64,000 bases of DNA from Streptomyces cellulosae (GTDB lineage Bacteria > Actinomycetota > Actinomycetes > Streptomycetales > Streptomycetaceae): positions 62,001-126,000 of the forward strand of contig BNBH01000021.1 in the NCBI GenBank assembly GCA_014655195.1. Reading direction: 5' to 3'. Of the stretch, positions 33,386 to 42,416 are shown piece after piece (the stretch's first letter is position 1; every line of letters begins with the position of its first letter). The notes under the pieces were generated by a model that saw only the letters and a list, made by a program, of their open reading frames with translations, had not been told where the DNA came from and made no database searches. The position numbers were made by a program, and so were the translations under genes.

Positions 33386-34585
33386 GTGACCGAGAAGGCC
33401 GACCTTCAGCCCGTCCTCGACCGTGCCGCCGCGGGTGGGCGGATCACCCCCGAAGAGGCCCTGGTCCTCTACCGCGACGCCCCGCTGCACGCGCTGGGCG
33501 CCGCCGCCGACGCGGCCCGCCGCCTCCGGTACGCGGGCACCGAGCACATCGCCACGTACATCATCGAGCGGAACATCAACTACACGAACGTGTGTGTCAC
33601 GGCGTGCAGGTTCTGCGCCTTCTACGCGGCCCCCAAGGACACGGGGAAGGGCTGGACCCGCGACCTCGACGACATCCTGCGCCGCTGCGCGGAGACGGTC
33701 GAGCTGGGCGGCACGCAGATCATGTTCCAGGGCGGTCACCACCCGGACTACGGCGTCGAGTACTACGAGAAGCACTTCGCGGCCATCAAGAAGGAGTTCC
33801 CGCAGCTCGTCATCCACAGCCTGGGGGCGAGCGAGGTCGAGCACATGGCGCGGATCTCGAAGGTGAGCGTGGAGGAGGCGATCACCCGGATCCACGCGGC
33901 CGGGCTCGACTCCTTCGCCGGCGCCGGCGCCGAACTGCTCCCGGAGCGCCCCCGCAAGGCGATCGCCCCGCTGAAGGAGTCCGGCGAGCGCTGGCTGGAG
34001 ATCATGGAGATCGCCCACAACCTGGGCGTGGAGTCCACCTCCACCATGCTGATGGGCACCGGCGAGACCAACGCCGAGCGGATCGAGCACCTGCGGATGA
34101 TCCGCGACGTGCAGGACCGCACGGGCGGCTTCCGCGCGTTCATCCCGTACACGTACCAGCCGGAGAACAACCACCTGAAGGGTCGCACCCAGGCCACGAT
34201 CTTCGAGTACCTGCGGATGATCGCCATCGCCCGCCTGTTCCTCGACAACGTCGCCCACATCCAGGGCTCGTGGCTGACCACCGGCAAGGAGGTCGGCCAG
34301 CTCTCCCTGCACTACGGCGCGGACGACCTCGGCTCGATCATGCTCGAGGAGAACGTCGTCTCCTCCGCCGGCGCCAAGCACCGCTCCAACCGGCTGGAGA
34401 TCATCGACCTGATCCGCAAGGCGGGCCGCGTCCCGGCGCAGCGCTCCACCACGTACGAGCACCTGGTGGTGCACGACGATCCGGCGAACGACCCGGTCGA
34501 CGACCGCGTGGTCTCGCACATCTCGTCCACCGCCATCGAGGGGGGCACGGCCCACCCGGAGCTGAAGCTCCTGCCCGCCAACTGA
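33386..34585 (+). CDS. mqnC: Cyclic dehypoxanthine futalosine synthase
   Basis: The 399-aa radical-SAM enzyme has the cluster motif C70-x3-C74-x2-C77 in NVCVTACRFCAFY. GTQIMFQGGHHPD and the closing half, with PAQRSTTYE, are typical of MqnC. It cyclises dehypoxanthine futalosine in the futalosine route to menaquinone. It starts at a GTG with GAAAGGGA upstream, and a second menaquinone-linked gene lies 3 kb downstream. Confidence 0.93.
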   Translation: MTEKADLQPVLDRAAAGGRITPEEALVLYRDAPLHALGAAADAARRLRYAGTEHIATYIIERNINYTNVCVTACRFCAFYAAPKDTGKGWTRDLDDILRRCAETVELGGTQIMFQGGHHPDYGVEYYEKHFAAIKKEFPQLVIHSLGASEVEHMARISKVSVEEAITRIHAAGLDSFAGAGAELLPERPRKAIAPLKESGERWLEIMEIAHNLGVESTSTMLMGTGETNAERIEHLRMIRDVQDRTGGFRAFIPYTYQPENNHLKGRTQATIFEYLRMIAIARLFLDNVAHIQGSWLTTGKEVGQLSLHYGADDLGSIMLEENVVSSAGAKHRSNRLEIIDLIRKAGRVPAQRSTTYEHLVVHDDPANDPVDDRVVSHISSTAIEGGTAHPELKLLPAN

Positions 34586-34592
34586 CCGGCCT

Positions 34593-35192
34593 GTGCTGAC
34601 CCTTCACGCCGCCGAGGCGTCGCCGGAGGCCGCCGTCCTGGTCGACGGCGCGCGGATCGCGGCCGTCGGCCCGTACGAGGAGCTGGCCGCCGCGCACCCG
34701 GACGCCCGGGTGCGCCGGTGGCCCGGCATCCTGACACCCGGACTGCTCAACCCGTACGGTCCGGAACTGCTGGAGCAGGCCTACCACCCCGACCCGCGCG
34801 AGGCCGACCGGCTCGGCACCGAGCCGTTGTTCGGGCTGCGGGCGCGGGCCCTCCTCGCCTCGTCGCCCACCGCACGGGGCGCCAGCGCGCGCCGCGGGGT
34901 GCAGCGGCTGCTGGCGCACGGGACGGTCGCCGTGGGCGGTGAGATCCGTGGCCGTGAGGCCCTGGACGCCGTCCGCAGGGCCGGGCTCGTGTTCGGGGGC
35001 CGTCCGCCCGGGCTGCCCGGACCGCCGTCGCTCTCCCCGGCGCCGCTGGTCCTGCTGCCCGCCCTCACCGCCGGGGGCCCCGCCCGTTTCGCGGTGTTCG
35101 ACGTGCCCGACCGCGCCGCCCTGGTCCGTCAGGGCGCGTCCACCTGCGTGGCCACCGTGGTCGGCGGCCGCCTGGTGCACCGCCGCCGCTGA
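34593..35192 (+). CDS. Amidohydrolase/imidazolonepropionase-like short protein
   Basis: The 199-aa product starts at a GTG seven bases after mqnC. LVDGARIAAVGPYEEL and PGILTPGLLNPYG resemble the composite beta domain and first metal-loop region of amidohydrolases. The metal-binding HxH is absent and the TIM barrel is mostly missing, with only a C-terminal VVGGRLVHR strand closing the fold. Catalysis is therefore doubtful. It is co-transcribed with mqnC, and its role is unknown. Confidence 0.6.
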   Translation: MLTLHAAEASPEAAVLVDGARIAAVGPYEELAAAHPDARVRRWPGILTPGLLNPYGPELLEQAYHPDPREADRLGTEPLFGLRARALLASSPTARGASARRGVQRLLAHGTVAVGGEIRGREALDAVRRAGLVFGGRPPGLPGPPSLSPAPLVLLPALTAGGPARFAVFDVPDRAALVRQGASTCVATVVGGRLVHRRR

Positions 35193-35210
35193 CCGCACGG
35201 CCGGAGGTCC

Positions 35211-36245
35211 TCACCCCGCGAGCGTCTTCCCGAACTCGCCGGTCTCCTGCTCCACCCCGCTGCAGTCGCTCAGCGGGTCGTCCGCCGCGTCCTCGGCACA
35301 GGGCCGGTCCCGGAACGCCGACCAGACCGACACCCACGCGACGCCCTTGGCCTCGGCGAAGGCCCGCACCTGTGCCGCGTCCTCGAGCGTGAACGTCTCG
35401 TTCTCCACGTCGTTGACGCCGAGCATCGGGGTGAGCGCCATGCCCTGCCAGGCGGCGGCCTCGGACTGCCCGAAGACGTCCCGCAGCTGGGCGTGCGCCG
35501 ACCGGGCGGCGGCGAGGGCGTAGTCGCCCATGTCGCCGTCGTAGGACTCGGCGTAGTTCATCGTCATCAGGTTGACGGTGGCGACCTCGACGCCGTGGTC
35601 GTTCGCCGACTCCAGCAGGGCCACGCCCTCCTCGTCCAGCCCGGACGGCATGACGGGGAGGGTGAACGTCACCTCCAGGCCGTCGCGTTCCTCCTGGAGC
35701 AGGGCGATCGCCTCCGAACGCCGGTCCACGGAGGCGGAGTCGGCGAGTTCGTCGCCCTCGATGTCGAAGTCGGCACGGGTGGCCCCGGCCGCGTCCAGCG
35801 CCGCGCCGTACGCCTCGGCCAGGTCCTCGGCCGTGTCGCAGACGGCCGCCAGTTCGTCGCCGTGGGCGCCGCCGAAGGAGACCCGCACGTCGGCGCCGGT
35901 CCGGGTGAGCGCCGCGATCCGGGACGTCACGCGCGTGTCGCCGACGTTTTGGACACCGTCCCAGGCCGGGGCGCAGTCGCCGCCGGAGGAGATGACGAAC
36001 GCCAGGTTGTACGCCGTGGGGGAGCCCGCCGTGTCGGTGCCGGAGGCGGTGGAGGCGTTGACGTAGGGCGCGTACGCGACGGGCGCGGAGGATCCCGGGT
36101 TCGGTTCCGCCGCGTCGTCCCCGGCGGAGCAGCCCACGCCGGCCAGGGCCAGGGCGGCGAGGAGGGCGAACCCGCCGCCGGAGGACAGCGGACCGCGTAT
36201 CGGGTTCGTTCCGTTCCGGGGACGGCGTCGGAGAGGGGTGATCAT
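35211..36245 (-). CDS. GH18-like (chitinase-family) lipoprotein
   Basis: The 344-aa product starts at the ATG at 36245. A lipoprotein signal has the lipobox LAGVGC, then a Pro/Ser linker. The body reads as a GH18 TIM barrel: YAPYVNAS, a Gly-Gly strand [12 protein letters not shown], and the DxDxE active-site strand [18 protein letters not shown] and a C-terminal [13 protein letters not shown] follow. It would act outside the membrane on chitin-like or other amino-sugar polymers. Convergent with the preceding gene. Confidence 0.8.
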   Translation of the reverse strand: MITPLRRRPRNGTNPIRGPLSSGGGFALLAALALAGVGCSAGDDAAEPNPGSSAPVAYAPYVNASTASGTDTAGSPTAYNLAFVISSGGDCAPAWDGVQNVGDTRVTSRIAALTRTGADVRVSFGGAHGDELAAVCDTAEDLAEAYGAALDAAGATRADFDIEGDELADSASVDRRSEAIALLQEERDGLEVTFTLPVMPSGLDEEGVALLESANDHGVEVATVNLMTMNYAESYDGDMGDYALAAARSAHAQLRDVFGQSEAAAWQGMALTPMLGVNDVENETFTLEDAAQVRAFAEAKGVAWVSVWSAFRDRPCAEDAADDPLSDCSGVEQETGEFGKTLAG

Positions 36246-36434
36246 GGCACAGGATTCTGTGTGCTTTCCAAGGATGTGCACCCGGATTTCTCGGATTCCC
36301 GGCGGACGGACGGGTTGGTGTGGTCCCGGGCGGAACTCACAGGGTACGCAGAACCGGGCGCCGGCCGGCGAAGGCCGTACCGCCCGGGACGAGCCGACGC
36401 CTCCGCCGGCCGGGCGGGCTGCAAGAATGACTCC

Positions 36435-37130
36435 GTGACCCGCGCATCCCTGGACAAGCAGCCGCATGAAGTCGCCTCGATGTTCGACGACGTCGCGGAA
36501 CGGTACGACCTGACCAACGACGTGCTGTCCCTCGGACAGGACCGGCGCTGGCGCAAGGAGGTCGCGAAGGCGGTCGACGCGCGGCCCGCGCAGAAGATCC
36601 TGGACCTGGCGGCCGGCACCGGCACCTCCTCCCTGCCGTTCGCCCGCACCGGCGCCTACGTCGTGCCCTGCGACTTCTCCCAGGGCATGCTCCGGGTCGG
36701 CAAGCGGACCCACACCTGGCTGCCGTACACGGCCGGCGACGCGACCAGGCTGCCGTTCAAGGACGACGTGTTCGACGCCGTCACCATCTCCTTCGGCCTG
36801 CGGAACGTGCAGGACACCGACGCGGCCCTGCGCGAGATGCACCGGGTGACCCGGCCCGGCGGACGCATCGTCATCTGCGAGTTCTCGCACCCGACGTGGA
36901 CGCCGTTCCGCACGGTCTACACCGAGTACCTGATGCGCGCTCTGCCGCCGGTCGCCCGCGCGGTGTCGTCCAACCCGGACGCGTACGTCTACCTCGCCGA
37001 GTCCATCCGCGCCTGGCCCGACCAGCCCGCGCTGGCCGAGCGGCTGAAGGGCGCCGGCTGGTCCAAGGTCGCCTGGCGCAACCTCACCGGCGGCGTGGTG
37101 GCCCTGCACCGGGGCTTCAAGGAGAGCTGA
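36435..37130 (+). CDS. menG: Demethylmenaquinone methyltransferase (MenG/UbiE)
   Basis: The 231-aa class I SAM-dependent methyltransferase has motif [13 protein letters not shown] (55-66). [20 protein letters not shown] at the N-terminus and [15 protein letters not shown] are signature UbiE/MenG stretches. It methylates demethylmenaquinone in the last step of menaquinone synthesis. The GTG at 36435 sits in the region divergent from the GH18 gene. Confidence 0.9.
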   Translation: MTRASLDKQPHEVASMFDDVAERYDLTNDVLSLGQDRRWRKEVAKAVDARPAQKILDLAAGTGTSSLPFARTGAYVVPCDFSQGMLRVGKRTHTWLPYTAGDATRLPFKDDVFDAVTISFGLRNVQDTDAALREMHRVTRPGGRIVICEFSHPTWTPFRTVYTEYLMRALPPVARAVSSNPDAYVYLAESIRAWPDQPALAERLKGAGWSKVAWRNLTGGVVALHRGFKES

Positions 37131-37144
37131 GCAGCCGACACGCT

Positions 37145-37510
37145 TCAGGGGGAGCCGAGCACCACCAGGGGCGCCACCGCGCCTCCGCCGCCGCGCGGCT
37201 CCTCCAGTTCGCGGCGCAGCCCGCCCGGCGGCGGCAGCGGGCCGCGCGGCTCGCGCACCCCTCCGCCGCCCTCGCCCTCGCCGAAGTCCAGCCACACGTG
37301 CACCACGGAGTGGCGGGGCACGGGCGTGCCGGGCTGCGGGTACTGGCGGACCACGTAGTCCACGACGGCGTGCGGGAAGTCCGGGCGGCCGGGCGCGTCG
37401 ACGACCAGGCCCCGCGCGCGGGCGGACTCGCGCGCGTCGACGGCCATCAGCCCGACCAGGCGCGGCACGCGCACGTCGCCGGTCCCGTATCCCTCGGGTG
37501 TCAAACGCAT
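37145..37510 (-). CDS. PASTA-domain protein
   Basis: The product is 121 aa from the ATG at 37510 (GGGGGTGA upstream; a GTG at 37519 is an alternative). RVPRLVGLMAVDARESARARG and VVRQYPQPGTPVPRHSVVHVWL form one PASTA repeat, the unit that binds muropeptides in penicillin-binding proteins and PknB kinases. A Gly/Pro-rich tail follows. There is no signal peptide or membrane helix, so its cellular place is unclear. Convergent with menG. Confidence 0.75.
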   Translation of the reverse strand: MRLTPEGYGTGDVRVPRLVGLMAVDARESARARGLVVDAPGRPDFPHAVVDYVVRQYPQPGTPVPRHSVVHVWLDFGEGEGGGGVREPRGPLPPPGGLRRELEEPRGGGGAVAPLVVLGSP

Positions 37511-37621
37511 GGACGTCACCCCCAGCGGTACCGGAAGGGTAGGCCGGGGGCCCGTCCGACGGAAGCACTGCGTGATGGTCCGTGACATATCACTACGCAG
37601 AGTAGCCGTCAACAGGGTGCG

Positions 37622-38128
37622 TCAGAGGTCGAGGCGGTAGCAGTGGCCCTCCTCGCCCGAGGCCGGGATGGTGAACGTCTCCGCGAGCCGCATCCCCAGC
37701 CGCTGGGTCACCGCTGTTGAGCGGGTGTTGCGGGCCTTCACCAGCGCCACCACGCCCGTCAGGCCCGCCGCCCGCACCCGGTCCAGCGTCTGCAGGGCCG
37801 CCGCCGTGACGTACCCCTTGCCCCAGTGCTCGCGGGCGAGCCGCCAGCCGATCTCGATCTCGCCCGTGGGACCCCACTCGCGCTCCCAGGGCTGGGCGCC
37901 GGTGAAGCCGATGACCTGCCCGTCCTCGTCGAGCACGGACCACAGGCAGAAGCCCAGCTCGGCGTCGTGCCGGCGCTGGCGGGCGGTGAGTTCCTCGTAG
38001 ACCGACAGCTCCGCGGGCCGGCCGCCGTGGAACTCCATCACGTCGGGGTGGGCGAAGATGCGGTGCCAGGTGACGGCGTCCTCGTCGGTGGGAACCCGCA
38101 GCCGTACAGCGGGGAGTGCTCGGTTCAC
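37622..38128 (-). CDS. GNAT-family N-acetyltransferase
   Basis: The product is 168 aa from the GTG at 38128 with GAAGGG upstream. The acetyl-CoA loop is REHWGKGYVTAAA (Q/R-x-x-G-x-G/A). TDEDAVTWHRIFAHPDVMEFHGG and NTRSTAVTQRLGM match the RimJ/RimL subgroup that acetylates protein N-termini or small amines. The substrate cannot be named. Divergent from the reductase gene. Confidence 0.85.
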   Translation of the reverse strand: MNRALPAVRLRVPTDEDAVTWHRIFAHPDVMEFHGGRPAELSVYEELTARQRRHDAELGFCLWSVLDEDGQVIGFTGAQPWEREWGPTGEIEIGWRLAREHWGKGYVTAAALQTLDRVRAAGLTGVVALVKARNTRSTAVTQRLGMRLAETFTIPASGEEGHCYRLDL

Positions 38129-38226
38129 GGGGCAGCCCTTCAGCCGGGTGATCACGTCCGCTGAATAGACTGCCTGTGTCCAGTGCCGGTCGGCACGAAG
38201 ATTTCGAACTCTGGGGAGATCCCGCC

Positions 38227-39510
38227 GTGACCGAGCCCCTCTCCGACAACACCGCAGATGTGATCGTCGTGGGCGCGGGGCCAGCCGGCTCCACCACCGC
38301 CTACCACCTGGCCCGGTCCGGCCTCGACGTGCTCCTGCTGGAGAAGACCGAGTTCCCGCGCGAGAAGGTGTGCGGCGACGGCCTCACCCCGCGCGCCGTG
38401 AAGCAGTTGGTGGCGATGGGGATCGACATCTCCGAGGAGGCCGGCTGGCTGCGCAACAAGGGCCTGCGCATCATCGGCGGCGGCGTCCGCCTCCAGCTGG
38501 ACTGGCCGGATCTCGCCTCCTTCCCCGACTACGGACTCGTCCGCAAGCGCGACGACTTCGACGAGCAGCTCGCCCGGCAGGCGCAGAAGGCGGGCGCCCG
38601 GCTGTACGAGCGGTGCAACGTGGGCGCGCCGATCGTCGACGACCGCACCGGCCGCATCACCGGTGTGAAGGCCAAGCTCGGGGAGGACAAGCGGGAGGTC
38701 ACCTTCCACGCCCCGCTGGTGGTGGCCGCCGACGGCAACTCCACCCGGCTGTCCCTCGCGATGGGCCTGCACCGGCGCGAGGACCGCCCGATGGGCGTCG
38801 CCGTGCGCACGTACTTCACCTCGCCCCGCCACGACGACGACTACCTGGAGTCCTGGCTGGAGCTGTGGGACCGGCGCGGCCCGCAGGACCGGCTGCTGCC
38901 CGGCTACGGCTGGATCTTCGGCATGGGCGACGGCACGTCCAACGTCGGCCTCGGCGTGCTCAACACCTCCGACTCCTTCAAGGAGCTGGACTGGCGCGAG
39001 GTCCTCAAGGCCTGGTGCGCGTCCATGCCGGAGGACTGGGGTTACACCCCGGACAACATGACGGGGCCGATCCGCGGCGCCGCGCTCCCCATGGCCTTCA
39101 ACCGCCAGCCGCACTACACGCGCGGTCTGCTGCTCGTCGGCGACGCGGGCGGTCTGGTGAACCCGTTCAACGGCGAGGGCATCGCCTACGCCATGGAGTC
39201 CGGGCAGCTCGCCGCCGACGTGATCGTCCAGGCGCACGCCCGGTCCACGCCGGCCCAGCGGGAGATCGCCCTCCAGCGCTACCCGCGCGTCCTGAAGGAC
39301 ACCTACGGCGGCTACTACACGCTGGGCCGCGCCTTCGTGAAGCTCATCGGCAATCCGAAGGTCATGCAGATCGCCGCCCAGCGCGGCCTGACGCACCCGA
39401 TGCTGATGAGGTTCACGCTGAAACTCCTCGCCAACCTGACCGACCCCACGGGCGGCGACGCGATGGACCGCATCATCAACGGCCTGAGCAAGGTGGCCCC
39501 GAAAGCGTGA
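38227..39510 (+). CDS. Geranylgeranyl-reductase-family flavoprotein, MenJ-like
   Basis: The 427-aa product starts at the GTG at 38227 with GGGGAG upstream. The FAD-binding motif is VIVVGAGPAGS (12-22), followed by the CGDGLTPRAV motif and GDAGGLVNPFNGEGI. Family members reduce isoprenoid double bonds. MenJ of mycobacteria saturates a unit of the menaquinone side chain. The position between menG and nuo, and the partly saturated menaquinones of Streptomyces, support that role here (inference). Confidence 0.85.
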   Translation: MTEPLSDNTADVIVVGAGPAGSTTAYHLARSGLDVLLLEKTEFPREKVCGDGLTPRAVKQLVAMGIDISEEAGWLRNKGLRIIGGGVRLQLDWPDLASFPDYGLVRKRDDFDEQLARQAQKAGARLYERCNVGAPIVDDRTGRITGVKAKLGEDKREVTFHAPLVVAADGNSTRLSLAMGLHRREDRPMGVAVRTYFTSPRHDDDYLESWLELWDRRGPQDRLLPGYGWIFGMGDGTSNVGLGVLNTSDSFKELDWREVLKAWCASMPEDWGYTPDNMTGPIRGAALPMAFNRQPHYTRGLLLVGDAGGLVNPFNGEGIAYAMESGQLAADVIVQAHARSTPAQREIALQRYPRVLKDTYGGYYTLGRAFVKLIGNPKVMQIAAQRGLTHPMLMRFTLKLLANLTDPTGGDAMDRIINGLSKVAPKA

Positions 39511-39624
39511 ACGGCCGGACGCGTGACCGGAGTCGGCGGGCATGTCCGGCATCTCCGGGCGCGCTGCCCGATCGTGATCGTCGCGTGACGCGGCCGTGAA
39601 CAACTGATCGACTCCGGGCGGTGT

Positions 39625-39661
39625 CGAACGGGACGTGACCCAGCCGGGCACGTCCCGTTCG
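39625..39661 (+). terminator. Perfect 13-bp hairpin between the reductase gene and the LAXTG gene
   Basis: CGAACGGGACGTG (39625-39637) pairs exactly with 39649-39661 across an 11-base loop, and CCTTTT follows a few bases on. It most likely ends the reductase transcript. It lies only 16 bases before the next ATG, so it could also structure that gene's leader. Confidence 0.55.
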
Positions 39662-39677
39662 ACGAAAGAGCCTTTTC

Positions 39678-41357
39678 ATGACACAGCAGGCGAGACGGCT
39701 GCGCGCGCGGCTCGCGGCGCTGGGAGCGGTGGGCGCCACGGCGCTGGCCGCCGCCGGGGTCCAGGGCGCGGCCCACGCGGCCGAGGCACCCCTCCCGGTG
39801 GTGATCACGGGTGAGGACCGGGTGGACCTGTCCCTCCACTCGGACAACGGCGACCCCACCGAGCCGCAGGTCGACCTCCGGCTCGACGTCCCGGGCGAGG
39901 AGTTCGAGGGCGACGGCGAGGTCCCGACGGTGCACCGCGGCGACTACACGATCCGCATCGACGCCAGCGGGCTGAAGGGCGTCGCGGAGGCCGACCTGCC
40001 CTGTGACGCCGACGGGCTGGTCGCGGTCTGCACGGGCTACGAGCTGTACGCGGGCACGACGTTCAACCGCGTCGGCGGCATCCGTCTCGACCTCTCCGAC
40101 GACAGCGAGGCCGGCGACACCGGGAAGATCGTCGTCACCGGCGAGGGCGAGGGCCTGGAGTTCACGCCGCTCACCGTGGACGTGCGCGTGGGCGGGCCGG
40201 AGCTGCTGAACCGTGAACTGTCCGCGCCGGAGGGCGTCATGCCCGGCGACGACTTCGAGCTGCCGCTCGGCGTGATGAACGTCGGCGGGCTGCCGGCCCA
40301 GGGCACGGTGCTGCGGCTGCTCGGCTCGCGCGGACTGTCCTTCCCCGACACGTACGGCAACTGCTCGTCGTCCGACATCAACACCGGCGACCTGCTGCGG
40401 CAGCGCACCGAAGTGCTCTGCACCTTCCCGGACACCCTCGGGGCGGGAACGGCGTACGCGCTGTCCCGGCAGGTGCGGGTGCGGACCGCGGACTTCGCGC
40501 TGAACGACATCTTCTCCTACTCGTTCGACCCTCTGGAGCCGGGCGAGGAGAAGACGCTGCACCAGGGCCGCCGGCAGGGCGGCGGACCCGACCTGACGTT
40601 GGAGCGAGTGGCGGACGCCGACCCCGCGCAGTACACCAAGTACGCCGAGCTGGACCTGCCGAGGACCAACACCTACGACCTGGAGCTGACCGGCGCCTCG
40701 GCGTCCGGAGCGGCCGGGGAGAAGGTCGACGTGGAGATCGGCTTCCGCAACAACGGGCCGGCCTGGATCGGCGCCCTGCGGTCCGGCGGCGAGCCGTTCT
40801 CCTTCACGGTCACCCCGCCGACGGGGGCGACGTTCACCAAGGCGCCGGAGAAGTGCATGCCCGCCGGCGTCAACGGGAGCGACCCCGCCTACCTCTGCTT
40901 CGCTCCCACTCCGATGCTGGAGGACGCCCGGTTCACCTTCCCGTTCGAACTGCGCGTCGACCGGGTCGTGGAGGGCGCCAAGGGCCGGGTCGCGCTGCCC
41001 GACTGGAACAACCCCTACGAATCCGACGAATCCAACGACGTCGCGTGGATCGTCCTGAACGCCCCCGGCGAGCCGGGTGACGACGGCACGGGCGGCTCCG
41101 GCGGCGGCCCCTCGGACGACCCGTCGGCCCCCGCCTCCGGTGACGGCGACGGCTCCGGTGACGACGCCGCCGACGTCGGCACCGGCTCCGCGTCCGGCGG
41201 CGGTCCGGGCGACGACGCCGACGGTGGTCTGGCGCTCACCGGCGCCCAGGGCGTGGGCCTGCTCGGCGGCGCCGCGGTGCTCGCGCTGGGGCTCGGCGCG
41301 GCCGTCGTGCTGTACCAGCGCCGTCGCGCCGGCCGTGACGGAGAGGCCGCCGCCTGA
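39678..41357 (+). CDS. Wall-anchored surface protein with LAXTG sortase signal
   Basis: The 559-aa product has a Sec signal peptide (about 1-35, ending GAAHAAE) and an all-beta extracellular part with repeated VDVRVGG and LDLSDDS-type strands resembling DUF11/CARDB-like modules. A Gly/Ser/Asp-rich spacer (about 460-515) precedes LALTG (518-522), a hydrophobic helix and RRR. LAXTG is the signal used by class E sortases in Streptomyces. The protein is presumably linked to peptidoglycan. No sortase gene lies in the window. Confidence 0.85.
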   Translation: MTQQARRLRARLAALGAVGATALAAAGVQGAAHAAEAPLPVVITGEDRVDLSLHSDNGDPTEPQVDLRLDVPGEEFEGDGEVPTVHRGDYTIRIDASGLKGVAEADLPCDADGLVAVCTGYELYAGTTFNRVGGIRLDLSDDSEAGDTGKIVVTGEGEGLEFTPLTVDVRVGGPELLNRELSAPEGVMPGDDFELPLGVMNVGGLPAQGTVLRLLGSRGLSFPDTYGNCSSSDINTGDLLRQRTEVLCTFPDTLGAGTAYALSRQVRVRTADFALNDIFSYSFDPLEPGEEKTLHQGRRQGGGPDLTLERVADADPAQYTKYAELDLPRTNTYDLELTGASASGAAGEKVDVEIGFRNNGPAWIGALRSGGEPFSFTVTPPTGATFTKAPEKCMPAGVNGSDPAYLCFAPTPMLEDARFTFPFELRVDRVVEGAKGRVALPDWNNPYESDESNDVAWIVLNAPGEPGDDGTGGSGGGPSDDPSAPASGDGDGSGDDAADVGTGSASGGGPGDDADGGLALTGAQGVGLLGGAAVLALGLGAAVVLYQRRRAGRDGEAAA

Positions 41358-41383
41358 CGCGCGCGTCGCTGTGAAGCCCCTGT

Positions 41384-41419
41384 GGGGGCCGGAGCCCGCC
41401 CGGCGGACCTCCGGCCCCC
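41384..41419 (+). terminator. Terminator hairpin after the LAXTG gene
   Basis: GGGGGCCGGAG (41384-41394) pairs perfectly with 41409-41419. It lies 26 bases after the stop and has no T-tract, as is usual for Streptomyces intrinsic terminators. Confidence 0.6.
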
Positions 41420-41566
41420 GTCGTGGTTCCGGGGCCGCGTGAGGGCCTGTCGCGGGGCGCGGCGGGCGACGCGGAGGCTCCCGGCACGCCGTCAACGCAC
41501 GCGAGGCGGGGTGCAATTCGGACAATACGGCGATCTTGACCCGCTGTGCGGGCCGGAAACGGCGGA

Positions 41567-41595
41567 GGGCCGCCGCCTCGGTGAGGCAGCGGCCC
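41567..41595 (-). terminator. Terminator hairpin after the NlpC/P60 gene
   Basis: GGGCCGC...GCCTC pairs with GAGGC...GCGGCCC with one mismatch pair and a three-base loop. It starts about 20 bases downstream of the minus-strand stop at 41616. Confidence 0.6.
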
Positions 41596-41615
41596 TTCGG
41601 TCCGTGAAGCGTGGG

Positions 41616-42416
41616 TCAGAGCACGCGGACGGCGCCCGACGCCGGGTAGCCGGAGAGGTCCTGGATGACGACGCCCTTCTCGGGGTTGGCGGCGTCCAGG
41701 TACTGGCCGTCACCGATGTAGACGCCCACGTGGTACGCGGACCCCTTGCCGCCCCAGTACAGGATGTCGCCGGCCTGGATCTGCGACAGCGGGATGTCGG
41801 TGCCCACCATCGACTGGTCCTGGGAGACGCGCGGGAGGTCCACACCGACCTGCTTGAACGCGGCCTGCACCAGGCTGGAGCAGTCCCAGGCGTTGGGCCC
41901 GGTGGCGCCCATGACGTAGGCGTCGCCCACCTGAGCCTGGAGGAAGGCGAGGACGGTCGCGACGCTGCCGCTGGACGGCGCGGAGACGGAGGCGGAGGCG
42001 GTCGTGGTGAGCGAGGGGCGCTCGGCGTCGCGCGCCGCGCGCTCGGCGGCCGCCTGACGGGCTTCCTCGGCCGCCTTCTTCCTCGCCTCGGCCTTCTTCT
42101 TGGCCTCCGCCAGGTCCGCCTTGGCCTGCTTCGCGGCCTCGGCGGCCGCCGCGTCACGCTCGGCCCGCAGCTGGTAGTTCGCGGCCGCCTGCTGCGTGGC
42201 GTCCGCGGACTGGGCGACCTGGGCGGCCAGGTCGGCCGTCAGGGTGGGCAGTTCGAGGGTCTGCGTCACCGGCTCGGCCGCGTTGGCCGCGCTGGACGCC
42301 CCGGCCACTGCCAGGGTGCTGAGGACGCCACCGGCAACTCCGGCCCGCACCGCGATCGTGGACGTCGCGGTGCGGCGGGGCTTCCGGTGGCTGCGTATGT
42401 GAGCGGTGTGGGACAT
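41616..42416 (-). CDS. Secreted NlpC/P60 peptidoglycan endopeptidase
   Basis: The product is 266 aa from the ATG at 42416 (another in-frame ATG at 42446 is possible; neither has a strong ribosome site). The signal peptide ends near AANAAEP (about 47). A coiled-coil Ala/Lys/Glu/Arg region (about 82-132) is followed by the NlpC/P60 domain, with catalytic C179 in AWDCSSLVQ and H229 in YHVGVYIGDG. It cleaves peptide bonds in peptidoglycan stems. The coiled coil probably regulates or docks the enzyme. Divergent from nuoA. Confidence 0.9.
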   Translation of the reverse strand: MSHTAHIRSHRKPRRTATSTIAVRAGVAGGVLSTLAVAGASSAANAAEPVTQTLELPTLTADLAAQVAQSADATQQAAANYQLRAERDAAAAEAAKQAKADLAEAKKKAEARKKAAEEARQAAAERAARDAERPSLTTTASASVSAPSSGSVATVLAFLQAQVGDAYVMGATGPNAWDCSSLVQAAFKQVGVDLPRVSQDQSMVGTDIPLSQIQAGDILYWGGKGSAYHVGVYIGDGQYLDAANPEKGVVIQDLSGYPASGAVRVL

